A stretch of DNA of 64,000 bases from Acidimicrobiales bacterium (GTDB taxonomy: Bacteria; Actinomycetota; Acidimicrobiia; Acidimicrobiales; Poriferisodalaceae), in NCBI GenBank assembly GCA_009843525.1, contig VYDH01000028.1:1-64000 (forward strand), read 5' to 3'. A model generated the notes under the pieces. That model had not been told where the DNA came from. It made no database searches and worked only from the letters and a program-made list of their open reading frames with translations. The position numbers and the translations under genes are program-made. Below are positions 9,296 through 17,990 of this stretch, piece after piece. Every line of letters begins with the position of its first letter. The stretch's first letter is position 1.

Positions 9296-10075
9296 TCAGC
9301 GGGGAGGCAGCCGGATGCCGCCGTCGACGCGGATCACTTCGCCGTTCATGTACGGGTTGGTGATGCACTCCATGACCATGAAGGCGAGCTCCTCGCCGTA
9401 ACCCAGACGCTTCGGGAACAGCACGCTTTGGCCGAGGTGCGCCTTGAACTGCTCGGACTGCTCGCCTTCGCCGTAGATCGGCGTGTCGATGAGGCCCGGC
9501 GCGATGGTGTTGACGCGGATGCCGGTGGCGGACAGATCCCGGGCGATCGGCAGGGTCATGCCCACCACGCCGCCCTTGGAAGCCGAGTAGGCGGCCTGGC
9601 CGATCTGGCCGTCGAAGGCCGCGACCGACGCCATGTTGACCACCGCGCCCCGCGAGCCGTCGCTGTCGACCGGCTCGGTCTTGGCCATGGCCGATGCCGC
9701 CTGGGCGAGCATGTTGAACGAGCCGATCAGGTTCACATTGATCACGAATCGGAACTGCTCCAGATCCATCGGCACGTTGTTGCGGTCGATGGTGCGCCCG
9801 GCGCGGCCCAGCCCGGCCGAGTTGACCAGCGCACGCAACGGGCCCATCTCCGATGCGGCATCCACAGCGGCACCGGCGTCGTCGATGCTGGTGACGTCGC
9901 AGCGAACGAACAGCCCGCCGACCGACGAGGCCACGTCGGCGCCGAGGTCGTCCTGCAAGTCGGCGATGACCACGTGGGCGCCGGCGTCGGCGAGCTGGCG
10001 GGCGCTGGCCTCGCCGATGCCCGACGCTCCGCCGGTCACGATTGCTGAGGATCCGCTGAGATCGAGACGCGGCAT
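9296..10075 (-). CDS. Short-chain dehydrogenase/reductase
   Basis: This 259-residue Rossmann-fold NAD(P) oxidoreductase shows TGGASGIGEASARQLADAG for cofactor binding, the ADLQDD acidic strand end favouring NAD, the NSAG motif, and the catalytic AAYSASKGG (Tyr-x3-Lys). The overall pattern resembles type II 3-hydroxyacyl-CoA dehydrogenases, which fits the acyl-CoA setting. The ATG at 10075 was chosen over the one at 10090 because the latter forms part of a GGAGGA ribosome-binding site placed correctly for 10075. It is convergent with the hydrolase gene. Confidence 0.85.
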   Translation of the reverse strand: MPRLDLSGSSAIVTGGASGIGEASARQLADAGAHVVIADLQDDLGADVASSVGGLFVRCDVTSIDDAGAAVDAASEMGPLRALVNSAGLGRAGRTIDRNNVPMDLEQFRFVINVNLIGSFNMLAQAASAMAKTEPVDSDGSRGAVVNMASVAAFDGQIGQAAYSASKGGVVGMTLPIARDLSATGIRVNTIAPGLIDTPIYGEGEQSEQFKAHLGQSVLFPKRLGYGEELAFMVMECITNPYMNGEVIRVDGGIRLPPR

Positions 10076-10149
10076 GTTGCTGTCCTCCATGTCGTGTATG
10101 CCAGATCGAAGCTAGCGTCGGCACCCGGCATGCCGGAGGGTCCACCGCG

Positions 10150-11394
10150 ATGAAGAGCGAGCGGGTAGCGACCTTTGCTGCGCTGGGCGTGCCGGCGTTT
10201 CGACTGCTGTGGCTCAGCGGCGTGTTCTCCTTCATGAGCATCCAGATGCAGTTCCTGCTGCGCTCGCTGCTCGCATGGGACCTCACTGAGAGCGAAGAGG
10301 CCCTCGGCATCGTCATGTTCGCCTTCGGTGCGGCCCTGGGGATCTCCACGTTGTTCGGCGGCGTGGCGGCTGATCGACTGTCGAAGCGACGGCTGATGCT
10401 GAACGGGCAGATGGTGCTGCTGCTCGGTTCGATTGGCATGGGTGTGGCGCTGGCGACTGATGTGATTGCGTTCTGGATGCTGATCGTCTCCAGCGCCTTG
10501 CAGGGCCTCGTGTTCGGCTTGATCGGACCGGCTCGCATCTCGATGACGACCGAGCTGGTCGGCCGTGAGCGGCTGGGCAATGCCATCACGCTGTCGTCGC
10601 TGTCGCTCAGCGGCAGCCGTGTCATCGCGCCGACCGGCGCCGGACTGCTGGCTGGTTGGGCACTGTTCGGTCTCGCCGGGGCGTACTTCGTCTCGGCGGC
10701 CATTGCGACGCTGAGCTATGCGCTGCTGGTGCCGCTGCCGGAAACCAGCAAGCGGGACGATGCGCCGGATGGTGCTGCGCGCGCTGTTCGGCTCGCCATC
10801 GGCAATCCGCTGGCCGAGATGCGGCAGGGAGTTCGCTACGTCATGAACCGCCCCGAGCTTCGCCGGCCGATCGTCACGTCGATCGTCGTGATTATGTTCG
10901 GCTTCAGCTACGTCGCGTTTCAGCCTGCGCTCGTCGAGGGCGTCTTCAGCCTGGGTGACCGGCAAGTCGGCTTCATCGCCGGGGCGTCATCGATTGGTGC
11001 CGTCGTCGCGTCGATCGTGCTCGCCTCGCGTGCCGACGCTCCGGGCGCCGGCTCGATCCTGGTTGGCCTGGGCTTTGCCTTCGGTGCCTCGATCATGGCC
11101 CTCGCCTGGGCGCCGAACTATGAGATTGCGATGGTGGTCACAGCGGTCATCGGCGCGGCATCGGTCGGGTTCATCTCGCTCACCCAGGCGATTGTCATGC
11201 GTGCCACCGATGAGGCGTACCAAGGCCGTGTCCAGTCGTTGGTGCAGCTGCCGTTCGCGGCATTCGCCATCGCTGCCGCGCCGCTCGGCGTGCTGGCGGA
11301 GTGGACGGGCGTCCGGACCATGTTCCTGACCATGGGAATCGCCGTGACGCTCAGCATGGTCGTCTATTCGATGGCCAGCGCCGACGGCGGCTGA
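10150..11394 (+). CDS. MFS transporter (MFS_3/EntS-like)
   Basis: This 414-residue protein has about twelve hydrophobic segments and the MFS loop signature GGVAADRLSKRRLM between helices 2 and 3. The opening PAFRLLWLSGVFSF resembles the MFS_3 group that contains enterobactin and macrolide exporters. The direction and substrate are unknown. A GGAGGG ribosome-binding site precedes the ATG. It is convergent with the DNA polymerase gene, with a gap of only five bases. Confidence 0.85.
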   Translation: MKSERVATFAALGVPAFRLLWLSGVFSFMSIQMQFLLRSLLAWDLTESEEALGIVMFAFGAALGISTLFGGVAADRLSKRRLMLNGQMVLLLGSIGMGVALATDVIAFWMLIVSSALQGLVFGLIGPARISMTTELVGRERLGNAITLSSLSLSGSRVIAPTGAGLLAGWALFGLAGAYFVSAAIATLSYALLVPLPETSKRDDAPDGAARAVRLAIGNPLAEMRQGVRYVMNRPELRRPIVTSIVVIMFGFSYVAFQPALVEGVFSLGDRQVGFIAGASSIGAVVASIVLASRADAPGAGSILVGLGFAFGASIMALAWAPNYEIAMVVTAVIGAASVGFISLTQAIVMRATDEAYQGRVQSLVQLPFAAFAIAAAPLGVLAEWTGVRTMFLTMGIAVTLSMVVYSMASADGG

Positions 11395-11399
11395 CCTCC

Positions 11400-13946
11400 T
11401 CAGCCGATGTGTTCGATGATCGAGGTCTCGGACAGGCTCGACCGGATGTCGGTGTCGGCTCTCGTGGGCACATCGGGGCACCAGCGCGACATCGCAGTCT
11501 CCAACGCTGCCTTGACGTCTGCGGCGATCGCCAGCGCCTCGGCTTCATCGCATTCGATGACGACGCTGTCGTGGACGGTCTGCACCGCGTCGGCTGTGGG
11601 GTAGCGCGTCAACACCTCGCTGAGCCGGCCGTAGGCGTCCAGCATCACGTCGGCCACGCCGCCCTGAATCGGAGCGTTGCGATAGGCGTTGGCCATCTGG
11701 CCGACCCGGGTGTGCAACGCGCGCCGCAGCAGGAACTGTTGGTCGGCATCGCCCATTGCGACACCCACCTCGTCGATCACGGCGCGCCGCAGATGCCGTT
11801 GTTCCAGCACCTTGTCCACGGCCGGCCGCAGAGCACCTCCCGCCGCGCCTGACGGCGGCGCAAGATCGAAGCGGGCTAGCACCCGTTGCCACACTTCGGC
11901 CGGGCGAGGCTTGGTCGAGCAGCCGACCACGGCAGCGGCTTCGCCCAGCACCCAGTCCACGGAAAACGTGAACTGCTGGCGGCGGCCCGCTGGTGTGTGC
12001 GAGCTGAACGACAGCGGCGAACCATCGGAACGGACGACAACCGGTGCGGCGAACGACAGCGCCCAGGCCACCTCTGCAACCCCGATCTCGCTCAAGCCGA
12101 TCGCCGGGCCGCCGGCAAACCGGCCTGGGTCCATTGCGCCCGCCCGTTCGGCTGCGAGCAGGGCCTCGTGAACCTCCTCGGCGCTGTGATGCCGGCGCTG
12201 CTGGCTGCGCAGCGTCCGGCGGGCGTCATCGGTGCGGGGCCACAGCGCCCCCAGCCGCAGCGTCAGCGGCCAGTCGGCATCCAGCGAGGTGGCGGCGAAG
12301 TGCCCGATGAAGCGGTCCCGCTCGTCCACCCAGTGGGCGATGCCGGGATACGCGCTCAGGTAGGCCTCGATGAGCGCGTCGGCCTCGCCGCGGCTGGTCG
12401 GCACCCCGGCATCAGTAAGACCGCGCGATAACCCCGCGCCACGCTGCCCGTACAGGATCCCGAAGTTGATGCGCTTGGCCTTGGTGCGGAACTCCTCGTA
12501 GCGAGGCCGATCGAGTGCTGCCAGCCCTGCCGGTCCGTCGAGACGCACGCCGAACATCCGCTCGGCGGTGGCGGTGTGGATGTCGAGACCTTGCTCGAAC
12601 GCCGACCGCAGGCCGTCGTCGCCCGCGAGCTGGGTGGCGAAGCGCAATTCGGCCTGGCTCAAGTCGGAATAGACGAAGACCCGCCCGGGCGAGGGCTTCA
12701 TGTAGGGCTTCAACCGAGGTGTGAAGTTCTGCGCATTCGGGTTGCGGCTGGCCAGCCGACCCGTGTTGGTGCCCACCACCTGCAGGTACTCCGGGTGCAG
12801 CCGGCCGTCGGCCCACAAATGCTCGGCCATCGTGTGCCCATAGGTGCTCAAGGTCTTGGACAGGTCGCGGTAGGCCAGCAGCGCGCTGCAGAGCTCGCCG
12901 CCGATGCCCGCCAGCACCGATGCGCCGAGCGAATCAGTCGGCGCCAGCGGCCGGGTTCGGCCGTCGGTCTTGGTCGTCCATGCCTCCACCTCGTCGGACG
13001 CAAAACGGTTCAGCACGTCACGTGCCTGCTGTTCACTGTCGGGGTTCCAGCTGGGCTCGAGGCCGGCGCCGAAGAGATCGCCTTGACCGCCGCCGGTCAG
13101 CTCGGCCAAATGGGTGAGCACCTCGACGCGCCGCGACGCCAGCTCCGCCAGCTCGGCTTCCCAACCCTGCACGTCGAAGGGCAGACCGGCGCGCTCCATG
13201 CGGTCGAGAAACGGCCGGGCCGCCTGCTCCAGACGGCAGACCTCCTCCAGCCCGGCATCTCGCAGCCCCTCACGCAGAACGCCCGACACCCACAGGGTCT
13301 CGACGGCGTCGGCTGCGGCGTAGGCAATCTGTCGATCATTCAGCGGGCCATTGGCCCCAAAGGAGAACTGCGTCGTGGCCTTGCCTTCGACGCTCAGGCC
13401 GAGGTAGCGCTCGGCGGCCCAAGCCAGTCCGTGAAAGAAGCTGAACCCGGTCAGCCCTTGATGCAGCAGGGCGTCGGCCAGTTGCGCGTCCCACCAGCGC
13501 AACGACCCGACCGCAGCGCCTGCCGCTGCGGCCGGCTCCATCAGATGAGTGTCGATGACCCGGTCGTCAAAAGTCGCGTTCCAGGCATCCGATGCTAGAT
13601 CCGGCACCCGGAGACCCTCGTGCAGCGCTGTTGCCAGCTCCACCAGGTCGTGCCTGCCGACGTCGACGACCCACGCGCGTTCGACACCATCGGGAGAGCG
13701 CGTTGCTGCGGAGATCACCCGCAGCTTCGGCACAAGGCCGCGCGTCTCGGCGTCACGCGGCTCAAAATCCGTCTCGGTGTCCACCGCGCGGGCTGCGGAC
13801 GCAGAAAGTGCATCGACGAAGTCGCCGAGCTGGTCGCGGCTCACGACCGTGATGGGAACCTGAGCTGGGTCTCGCGACGCCTCGGGACGCGGGTCGAGGC
13901 GCCGGCGGTCCGCCGGGGTGCGGGCAACATCGGCGGCAGCGTCCAC
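11400..13946 (-). CDS. Family A DNA polymerase with 3'-5' exonuclease and large insertion
   Basis: This 848-residue polymerase lacks the 5'-3' nuclease domain of Pol I. The exonuclease looks active: DTETDFEP (Exo I, residue 56), NATFDD (Exo II, about 123) and YAAADAVE (Exo III, about 209). Polymerase motif A is DLSQAELR (428-435) and motif B is TKAKRINFGILYG (488-500). Motif C is VHDSVVIE (791-798), where the usual His-Asp-Glu has become His-Asp-Ser. Motifs B and C are separated by about 290 residues against roughly 115 in E. coli Pol I, so about 175 extra residues (about 555-735) interrupt the fingers/palm. Actinobacterial homologues of this bifunctional type are usually shorter. It lies downstream of a class IV aminotransferase on the same strand. 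A repair or mobile-element origin is possible. Confidence 0.85.
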   Translation of the reverse strand: MDAAADVARTPADRRRLDPRPEASRDPAQVPITVVSRDQLGDFVDALSASAARAVDTETDFEPRDAETRGLVPKLRVISAATRSPDGVERAWVVDVGRHDLVELATALHEGLRVPDLASDAWNATFDDRVIDTHLMEPAAAAGAAVGSLRWWDAQLADALLHQGLTGFSFFHGLAWAAERYLGLSVEGKATTQFSFGANGPLNDRQIAYAAADAVETLWVSGVLREGLRDAGLEEVCRLEQAARPFLDRMERAGLPFDVQGWEAELAELASRRVEVLTHLAELTGGGQGDLFGAGLEPSWNPDSEQQARDVLNRFASDEVEAWTTKTDGRTRPLAPTDSLGASVLAGIGGELCSALLAYRDLSKTLSTYGHTMAEHLWADGRLHPEYLQVVGTNTGRLASRNPNAQNFTPRLKPYMKPSPGRVFVYSDLSQAELRFATQLAGDDGLRSAFEQGLDIHTATAERMFGVRLDGPAGLAALDRPRYEEFRTKAKRINFGILYGQRGAGLSRGLTDAGVPTSRGEADALIEAYLSAYPGIAHWVDERDRFIGHFAATSLDADWPLTLRLGALWPRTDDARRTLRSQQRRHHSAEEVHEALLAAERAGAMDPGRFAGGPAIGLSEIGVAEVAWALSFAAPVVVRSDGSPLSFSSHTPAGRRQQFTFSVDWVLGEAAAVVGCSTKPRPAEVWQRVLARFDLAPPSGAAGGALRPAVDKVLEQRHLRRAVIDEVGVAMGDADQQFLLRRALHTRVGQMANAYRNAPIQGGVADVMLDAYGRLSEVLTRYPTADAVQTVHDSVVIECDEAEALAIAADVKAALETAMSRWCPDVPTRADTDIRSSLSETSIIEHIG

Positions 13947-13952
13947 GAGCGC

Positions 13953-13958
13953 ACCCTA
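13953..13958 (-). promoter_or_regulatory. -10 element, leaderless start of polymerase gene
   Basis: On the minus strand TAGGGT ends six bases before the GTG at 13946, with no ribosome-binding site. Confidence 0.5.
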
Positions 13959-14036
13959 GGACGGCCCTGCGACAGCGTCCGGACAGCTATGGCTGGTGTT
14001 GCGAGCCGCCCGTACGGAATGGTCCTGTCCGGCAGC

Positions 14037-15122
14037 TCACGGGTACCGGACTTCGATGAAGTCGTCGGGGGAGCCGTCGCCGGCTTCGGTCTCGGCGGTG
14101 ATGAGCTCGTGCAAACGCTGGGCCACGGGTCCCACGGTGCCGTTGCCGATCGGGGCGCCATCCCACTCCACCACGGGATAGACGTGGGTGTCGCCGCCCG
14201 ACATGATGAGCTCAGAACCTGCTCGAGCCTCGTCTGCTCGCAGCGGTCGCTGCTGCACATCGCGCAGCAGCCCCTCGCCGCACAATGTTCCGCGAGCCAG
14301 ATCCAGCAGGCGCCGCATGGTGGTGCCGTGCAGGATGCCCTCGAACGGAGGAGTGACGAAGACGCCGTCGGTGCTGATGCTGCACACATTCAGCACGCAG
14401 GCCTCGGCGATGAAGCCGTCATCGTCGACAATGATGCCGAACATGCCGCCGCCATCAGCGGCCTCGAGGTGAGTCAGGACGTTCAGCAGGTAGTTGTTGG
14501 ACTTGATCTGCGCCAGCAGCGGCGGCTTCATCGGCGTGTTGCGCACGGTGGCCTCACGGAAGCCGTCCACCATCGGATCGAAGCCGTCCGAGCCGAAGCC
14601 CATCGGGTCGAGCACGACGCAGTAGAAGCACGGCTCCTCGCACTCGGCGGGCTGGAACGAGAACCCGCCTGGGCCTGCCGTCAGCCAGTACCGGACGATG
14701 CCGTCGCGGACCCCCGATGAGGCTGCCGTGTCGGCCACCATCTGAATGAGCTCGTCCCGGGACCACGGGACCGCCAAGCGGGCGCCTTCTGCGCTGGCGA
14801 GCAGACGGTCGATGTGGATGCCGAGTCGGTAGAGGCGTCCGTTCACCAGCGAGCAGGTGTCGAAGATGCCGTGGCCCCGGTGCACCATGTGATCGTCGAG
14901 CGGCACGGTCATGACGGTGGGATCGGTGACGACGCCGCCGAGGTAGGAGCTGAACATGGCGTGGCAACCGCGCTTGCCCTGGCGTCGGGCGGCCATGCGC
15001 TCCACGGCTTCGGCAGCACTCAGGACCTGCTGAGCGGGGCGCAGGCCATCGGCTGCCCGGTTGAGCGGTGCGGCGTTGCCGTCCGCGTTCTCGTCGGCGG
15101 TAGGGACCGTCCGCAGCGCCAC
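14037..15122 (-). CDS. Class IV aminotransferase (BCAT/D-amino-acid aminotransferase fold)
   Basis: This 361-residue PLP enzyme of fold type IV has PLDDHMVHRGHGIFDTC near residue 75, the Schiff-base lysine in LLAQIKSNNYLLNVL, and EACVLNVCSI and ILHGTTMRRLL in the C-terminal half. The opening resembles plant-type D-amino acid aminotransferases more than branched-chain enzymes; 4-amino-4-deoxychorismate lyase is a further possibility, so the substrate is left open. The first 50 residues are extra relative to short family members. The GTG start has a -10 hexamer six bases upstream, supporting it. Confidence 0.8.
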   Translation of the reverse strand: MALRTVPTADENADGNAAPLNRAADGLRPAQQVLSAAEAVERMAARRQGKRGCHAMFSSYLGGVVTDPTVMTVPLDDHMVHRGHGIFDTCSLVNGRLYRLGIHIDRLLASAEGARLAVPWSRDELIQMVADTAASSGVRDGIVRYWLTAGPGGFSFQPAECEEPCFYCVVLDPMGFGSDGFDPMVDGFREATVRNTPMKPPLLAQIKSNNYLLNVLTHLEAADGGGMFGIIVDDDGFIAEACVLNVCSISTDGVFVTPPFEGILHGTTMRRLLDLARGTLCGEGLLRDVQQRPLRADEARAGSELIMSGGDTHVYPVVEWDGAPIGNGTVGPVAQRLHELITAETEAGDGSPDDFIEVRYP

Positions 15123-15128
15123 GTGCCG

Positions 15129-15134
15129 ATACTA
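15129..15134 (-). promoter_or_regulatory. -10 element, leaderless start of class IV aminotransferase
   Basis: On the minus strand TAGTAT ends six bases before the GTG at 15122. Confidence 0.5.
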
Positions 15135-15229
15135 CGTGGACGGCATCGGTCGGCCCAGGGAGGCTCCGCTGATCTCACGGCGGCCTCGTACAGATGGCAG
15201 AGCGGCGGCCGACCAGCATTCCGCTCGCG

Positions 15230-15235
15230 TAGCCT
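15230..15235 (+). promoter_or_regulatory. -10 element, near-leaderless start of pgsA
   Basis: TAGCCT lies nine bases before the ATG at 15245, opposite the divergent aminotransferase promoter. Confidence 0.45.
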
Positions 15236-15244
15236 CGCAGGGCA

Positions 15245-15847
15245 ATGGCCGATCCGGATGGGGAGGACGCGCCCCCGGTATTCGGGCCGACGGCACTGGC
15301 GACGCCGGCCAACCTGGTCACGGTCGCCCGGATAGCGGCTTCGCCGCTGTTCATCTGGATGATCGTGCGGACCGACGAGGCACGGTGGTCCACGTTCGCC
15401 GTCGGCTTCGCCGTCGCCATGACCGACTACCTCGACGGCTGGCTCGCCCGCCGTCACGGCACGACGCGCGCCGGTGCCTTCCTGGATCCGCTGGCCGACA
15501 AGGTGCTGGTGCTCGGCGGCATGGCTGCGCTCGTGTGGAACGGCCAGTTCCACGCGGTCCCGGTGATCGTCATCGCGGCACGGGAGCTGTTGATCAGCGC
15601 ATACCGGTCGCGTGCCGGCCGACAAGGCATCACGGTGCCGGCGACCAAGCTCGCCAAGTGGAAGACGTTCGTGCAGCTGTGGGCTATCGGATTCGCCGTC
15701 ATGCCGCCGCTGGCCACGAATGCCCACTGGATCGCCACGCTCACGCTGTGGGTGGCAGTGGCGCTCACTGCGTGGACCGGCTGGTCATACCTGCGATCGG
15801 CTCGTGCGGTGGCTGCCGCCCAGATCGGCGACGACGCATCCAGCTGA
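15245..15847 (+). CDS. pgsA: CDP-diacylglycerol-glycerol-3-phosphate 3-phosphatidyltransferase
   Basis: This 200-residue integral membrane enzyme makes phosphatidylglycerol phosphate, the committed step to phosphatidylglycerol and cardiolipin. The CDP-alcohol phosphotransferase signature is complete: DG-x2-AR-x8-G-x3-D-x3-D appears as DGWLARRHGTTRAG followed by AFLDPLADK at residues 62-84. TPANLVTVARIAASP marks the first membrane helix, and four to five further segments follow. In actinobacteria pgsA commonly lies directly before cinA, as here (51-base gap), which supports the specific name over phosphatidylinositol phosphate synthase. Confidence 0.9.
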   Translation: MADPDGEDAPPVFGPTALATPANLVTVARIAASPLFIWMIVRTDEARWSTFAVGFAVAMTDYLDGWLARRHGTTRAGAFLDPLADKVLVLGGMAALVWNGQFHAVPVIVIAARELLISAYRSRAGRQGITVPATKLAKWKTFVQLWAIGFAVMPPLATNAHWIATLTLWVAVALTAWTGWSYLRSARAVAAAQIGDDASS

Positions 15848-15884
15848 GCCGGACGAGCCACGGCTTCCATCGGAGCTCAGCCTC

Positions 15885-15890
15885 TAGGGT
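15885..15890 (+). promoter_or_regulatory. -10 element, leaderless start of cinA
   Basis: TAGGGT lies eight bases before the GTG at 15899 and there is no ribosome-binding site, so cinA may have its own promoter within the pgsA-cinA gap. Confidence 0.5.
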
Positions 15891-15898
15891 CACGGCTT

Positions 15899-17365
15899 GT
15901 GAAGACAGAGATCGTCGCTGTGGGAACCGAGCTGCTGCTGGGCCAGATCGTCGACACGAACTCCTCGTGGATGGGTGAGCAGCTCGCCCTGGCCGGCATC
16001 GACAGCCACTACCAGACCAAGGTGGGGGACAACTGGGATCGCATCGAGGATGCGTTCCGGCTGGCGCTCGACCGCAGTGATGCCGTCATCGTGTGCGGCG
16101 GCCTGGGACCAACGCAGGACGACATCACCCGTGAGGTGCTGGCATCGGTGATGGGTGTCGAGTTGGTGCTCGACGAGCGCATTGCCGAGCGGATCCGCTC
16201 CATGTTCGCCAGTCGCAGCCGCCCGATGCCCGAGAACAACTTGCGCCAAGCCATGGTGCCAGTCGGCGCGTCGCCGATCCCGCAGCAGCCCGGCACCGCG
16301 CCCGGCCTGGTGGCGCCCATTCGCTGGGTGCAGGGCGTCGGCGCCATCGCTCCCGGCGCTGAGCCGCCAGCAGGCGCAGATGTACTCGACCGCGTGGTGT
16401 ACGTGGTGCCCGGTGTGCCGTATGAGATGCGCGAGATGATGAACGGCACCGTGCTGGGCGACCTGCAGCGGCGCGCTGGCGTCAGCGCGACCATCGAGAG
16501 CCGGGTGCTGCGCACGTGGGGCCAGAGCGAATCGGGCCTGGCGGAGATGCTGGCCGGCCGCATCGACGAGCTGGACGAGGCTGGCAACCCGACGCTGGCG
16601 TTCCTGGCCAGCGGCATCGAGGGCATCAAGGTGCGGATCACCGCTAAGGGTGCCGACTCCGCCGAAGCGTGGCGCCTGATTGAGGCCGAGCAGGCGGTGC
16701 TTGAGCCGCTGCTGGGCGACCTGGTCTTCGCCTACGACGACGACAACATGGAGACGGCAGTGCTCGCTGAGCTGGGGCGGCTGGGCTTGACGCTCGGAGT
16801 TGCCGAGACGATCACCGGTGGCCGCATGGCAAACCGTCTGTCGTCGGCAGAGGCGGCGATGCGTGCCGGCCGGGCGCCGGGCGGAGCCAAGCTGGGCGAT
16901 CCCGGGCTCGCGTCCGCAGCCGACAGCAGCCCGGCCGAGGGCGGGACCCACCAGCGCACATTCGCGGGCGGCATCGTGGCCCGCTCAGAGCACCTGACGG
17001 AGTACCTGCTGCATGCCGGCTCGTCGACGGTGTCGCCGATGGGCGACGATCTCGTTCCGCCGCTCGCATCGGCAGCCGGCGCCGAGGCCCTCGCCCGAGC
17101 GGCCCGCCTGCGCACCGGTGCCAGCGTGGGCCTCGCTGTCACGGCGATCGAAGACCGTGACGCCGCCACGGCCGAGCATCCCTTCGGCACGGCGTTCCTG
17201 GCCGTGTCGATCTCGGCGCAACCTGCGCGGGGCGACATTCCTGCAGTCGCTCACCGCGACAAGGCCGACGAGATCCGCCTGCCCGGCGACCGCGAGCGGC
17301 TCGCCGACTACAGCGCCATCTCAGCGCTCAACCTGCTGCGCCTGATCCTCCAAGACCACCGTTGA
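15899..17365 (+). CDS. cinA: CinA-family protein with degenerate C-terminal deamidase domain
   Basis: This 488-residue protein has the two-domain CinA plan. The N-terminal MoaB/COG1058 domain (about 1-190) is canonical: AVGTELLLGQIVDTNSSWM and IVCGGLGPTQDDITREV. The C-terminal PncC/NMN-amidohydrolase domain (about 300-480) has lost family residues. The ESCTGG signature reads ETITGG, the GGVVAYSNxxK stretch reads GGIVARSEHLT, so Tyr, Asn and Lys are replaced, and TGIAGPGGG has become TAIEDRDAA. A roughly 40-residue Gly/Ala-rich insertion separates the first two elements. The nicotinamide mononucleotide deamidase activity is therefore probably lost; the N-terminal pyrophosphatase-type function may remain. 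Position after pgsA is the usual actinobacterial arrangement. Confidence 0.9.
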   Translation: MKTEIVAVGTELLLGQIVDTNSSWMGEQLALAGIDSHYQTKVGDNWDRIEDAFRLALDRSDAVIVCGGLGPTQDDITREVLASVMGVELVLDERIAERIRSMFASRSRPMPENNLRQAMVPVGASPIPQQPGTAPGLVAPIRWVQGVGAIAPGAEPPAGADVLDRVVYVVPGVPYEMREMMNGTVLGDLQRRAGVSATIESRVLRTWGQSESGLAEMLAGRIDELDEAGNPTLAFLASGIEGIKVRITAKGADSAEAWRLIEAEQAVLEPLLGDLVFAYDDDNMETAVLAELGRLGLTLGVAETITGGRMANRLSSAEAAMRAGRAPGGAKLGDPGLASAADSSPAEGGTHQRTFAGGIVARSEHLTEYLLHAGSSTVSPMGDDLVPPLASAAGAEALARAARLRTGASVGLAVTAIEDRDAATAEHPFGTAFLAVSISAQPARGDIPAVAHRDKADEIRLPGDRERLADYSAISALNLLRLILQDHR

Positions 17366-17477
17366 CGTTGTTCGAGGCTGAGATGTCCACTCGTCGGAGG
17401 GCGAGGCACTTGGCGCAGTTCATCCGGCTGATCCAAGAGCGGATCTGCAAAGCTCTCCGGACATAGCTGAACCACTG

Positions 17478-17990
17478 GTGTATCTCAAGCACTTGGCTGT
17501 CGAGCTTGGCTACAGCAAGGCGGCCTTTCACCGCGTCGTACGCCGCATCGGTATCGAACCTCGACGCGTACGCAGTGACTTCTCGCGTGGACAACGGACC
17601 TTGGCCATCACGGTTGAGGAAGCGGATCGCGTGCGAGCAGCGACACAAGAGCGAGATACGACTCTCCTTGAATCGGAAACGACACATCCGGATGACGGAG
17701 TCTTCTATGCAGTCGTTGTTGACCCCATCCGGCCCGGCCGCGTGAAACTGGGATTTACATCGGACTTGGAGCAACGACTCAGCAGCTACCGCACGAGTTC
17801 GCCAGAGGTGCAGGTGCTGTTCGCCATTCCCTGCCGTCGCGGCTGGGAGGCAACCACCATGGCGGCACTAACCAATGTCGAGGGATGCTCTCAAGTAGGG
17901 CGAGAAGTCTTCGACTACGCCGACTCAGATGCGCTCGTCGAGCGCTCTCGCAACTGGTTTGCGTTGCTCCCGCAGGTGAAGGCTGGCTAG
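17478..17990 (+). CDS. Helix-turn-helix plus GIY-YIG-like (T5orf172/MUG113-type) protein
   Basis: This 170-residue protein starts with a DNA-binding-like helix-turn-helix (HLAVELGYSKAAFHRVVRRIG, residues 4-24). It continues with a GIY-YIG-superfamily segment: VFYAVVVD, then RVKLGFTSDLEQRLSSYRTSSPEV, and GWEATTMAALTN-...-GREVFDY. This matches the T5orf172/MUG113 subgroup better than homing endonucleases. The KLGFTSD-R pattern supplies the usual second motif and arginine; nuclease activity is untested. Base use looks less GC-biased than in neighbours, and its 3' end overlaps vapC tail-to-tail by four bases. The pair of loci looks like an accessory insert after cinA. Confidence 0.7.
   Translation: MYLKHLAVELGYSKAAFHRVVRRIGIEPRRVRSDFSRGQRTLAITVEEADRVRAATQERDTTLLESETTHPDDGVFYAVVVDPIRPGRVKLGFTSDLEQRLSSYRTSSPEVQVLFAIPCRRGWEATTMAALTNVEGCSQVGREVFDYADSDALVERSRNWFALLPQVKAG

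Noticed and set aside
9255-10703. 482-codon minus-strand frame across SDR and MFS genes
   Set aside because: It covers the SDR in another frame and is antisense to the MFS transporter; no homology is visible.
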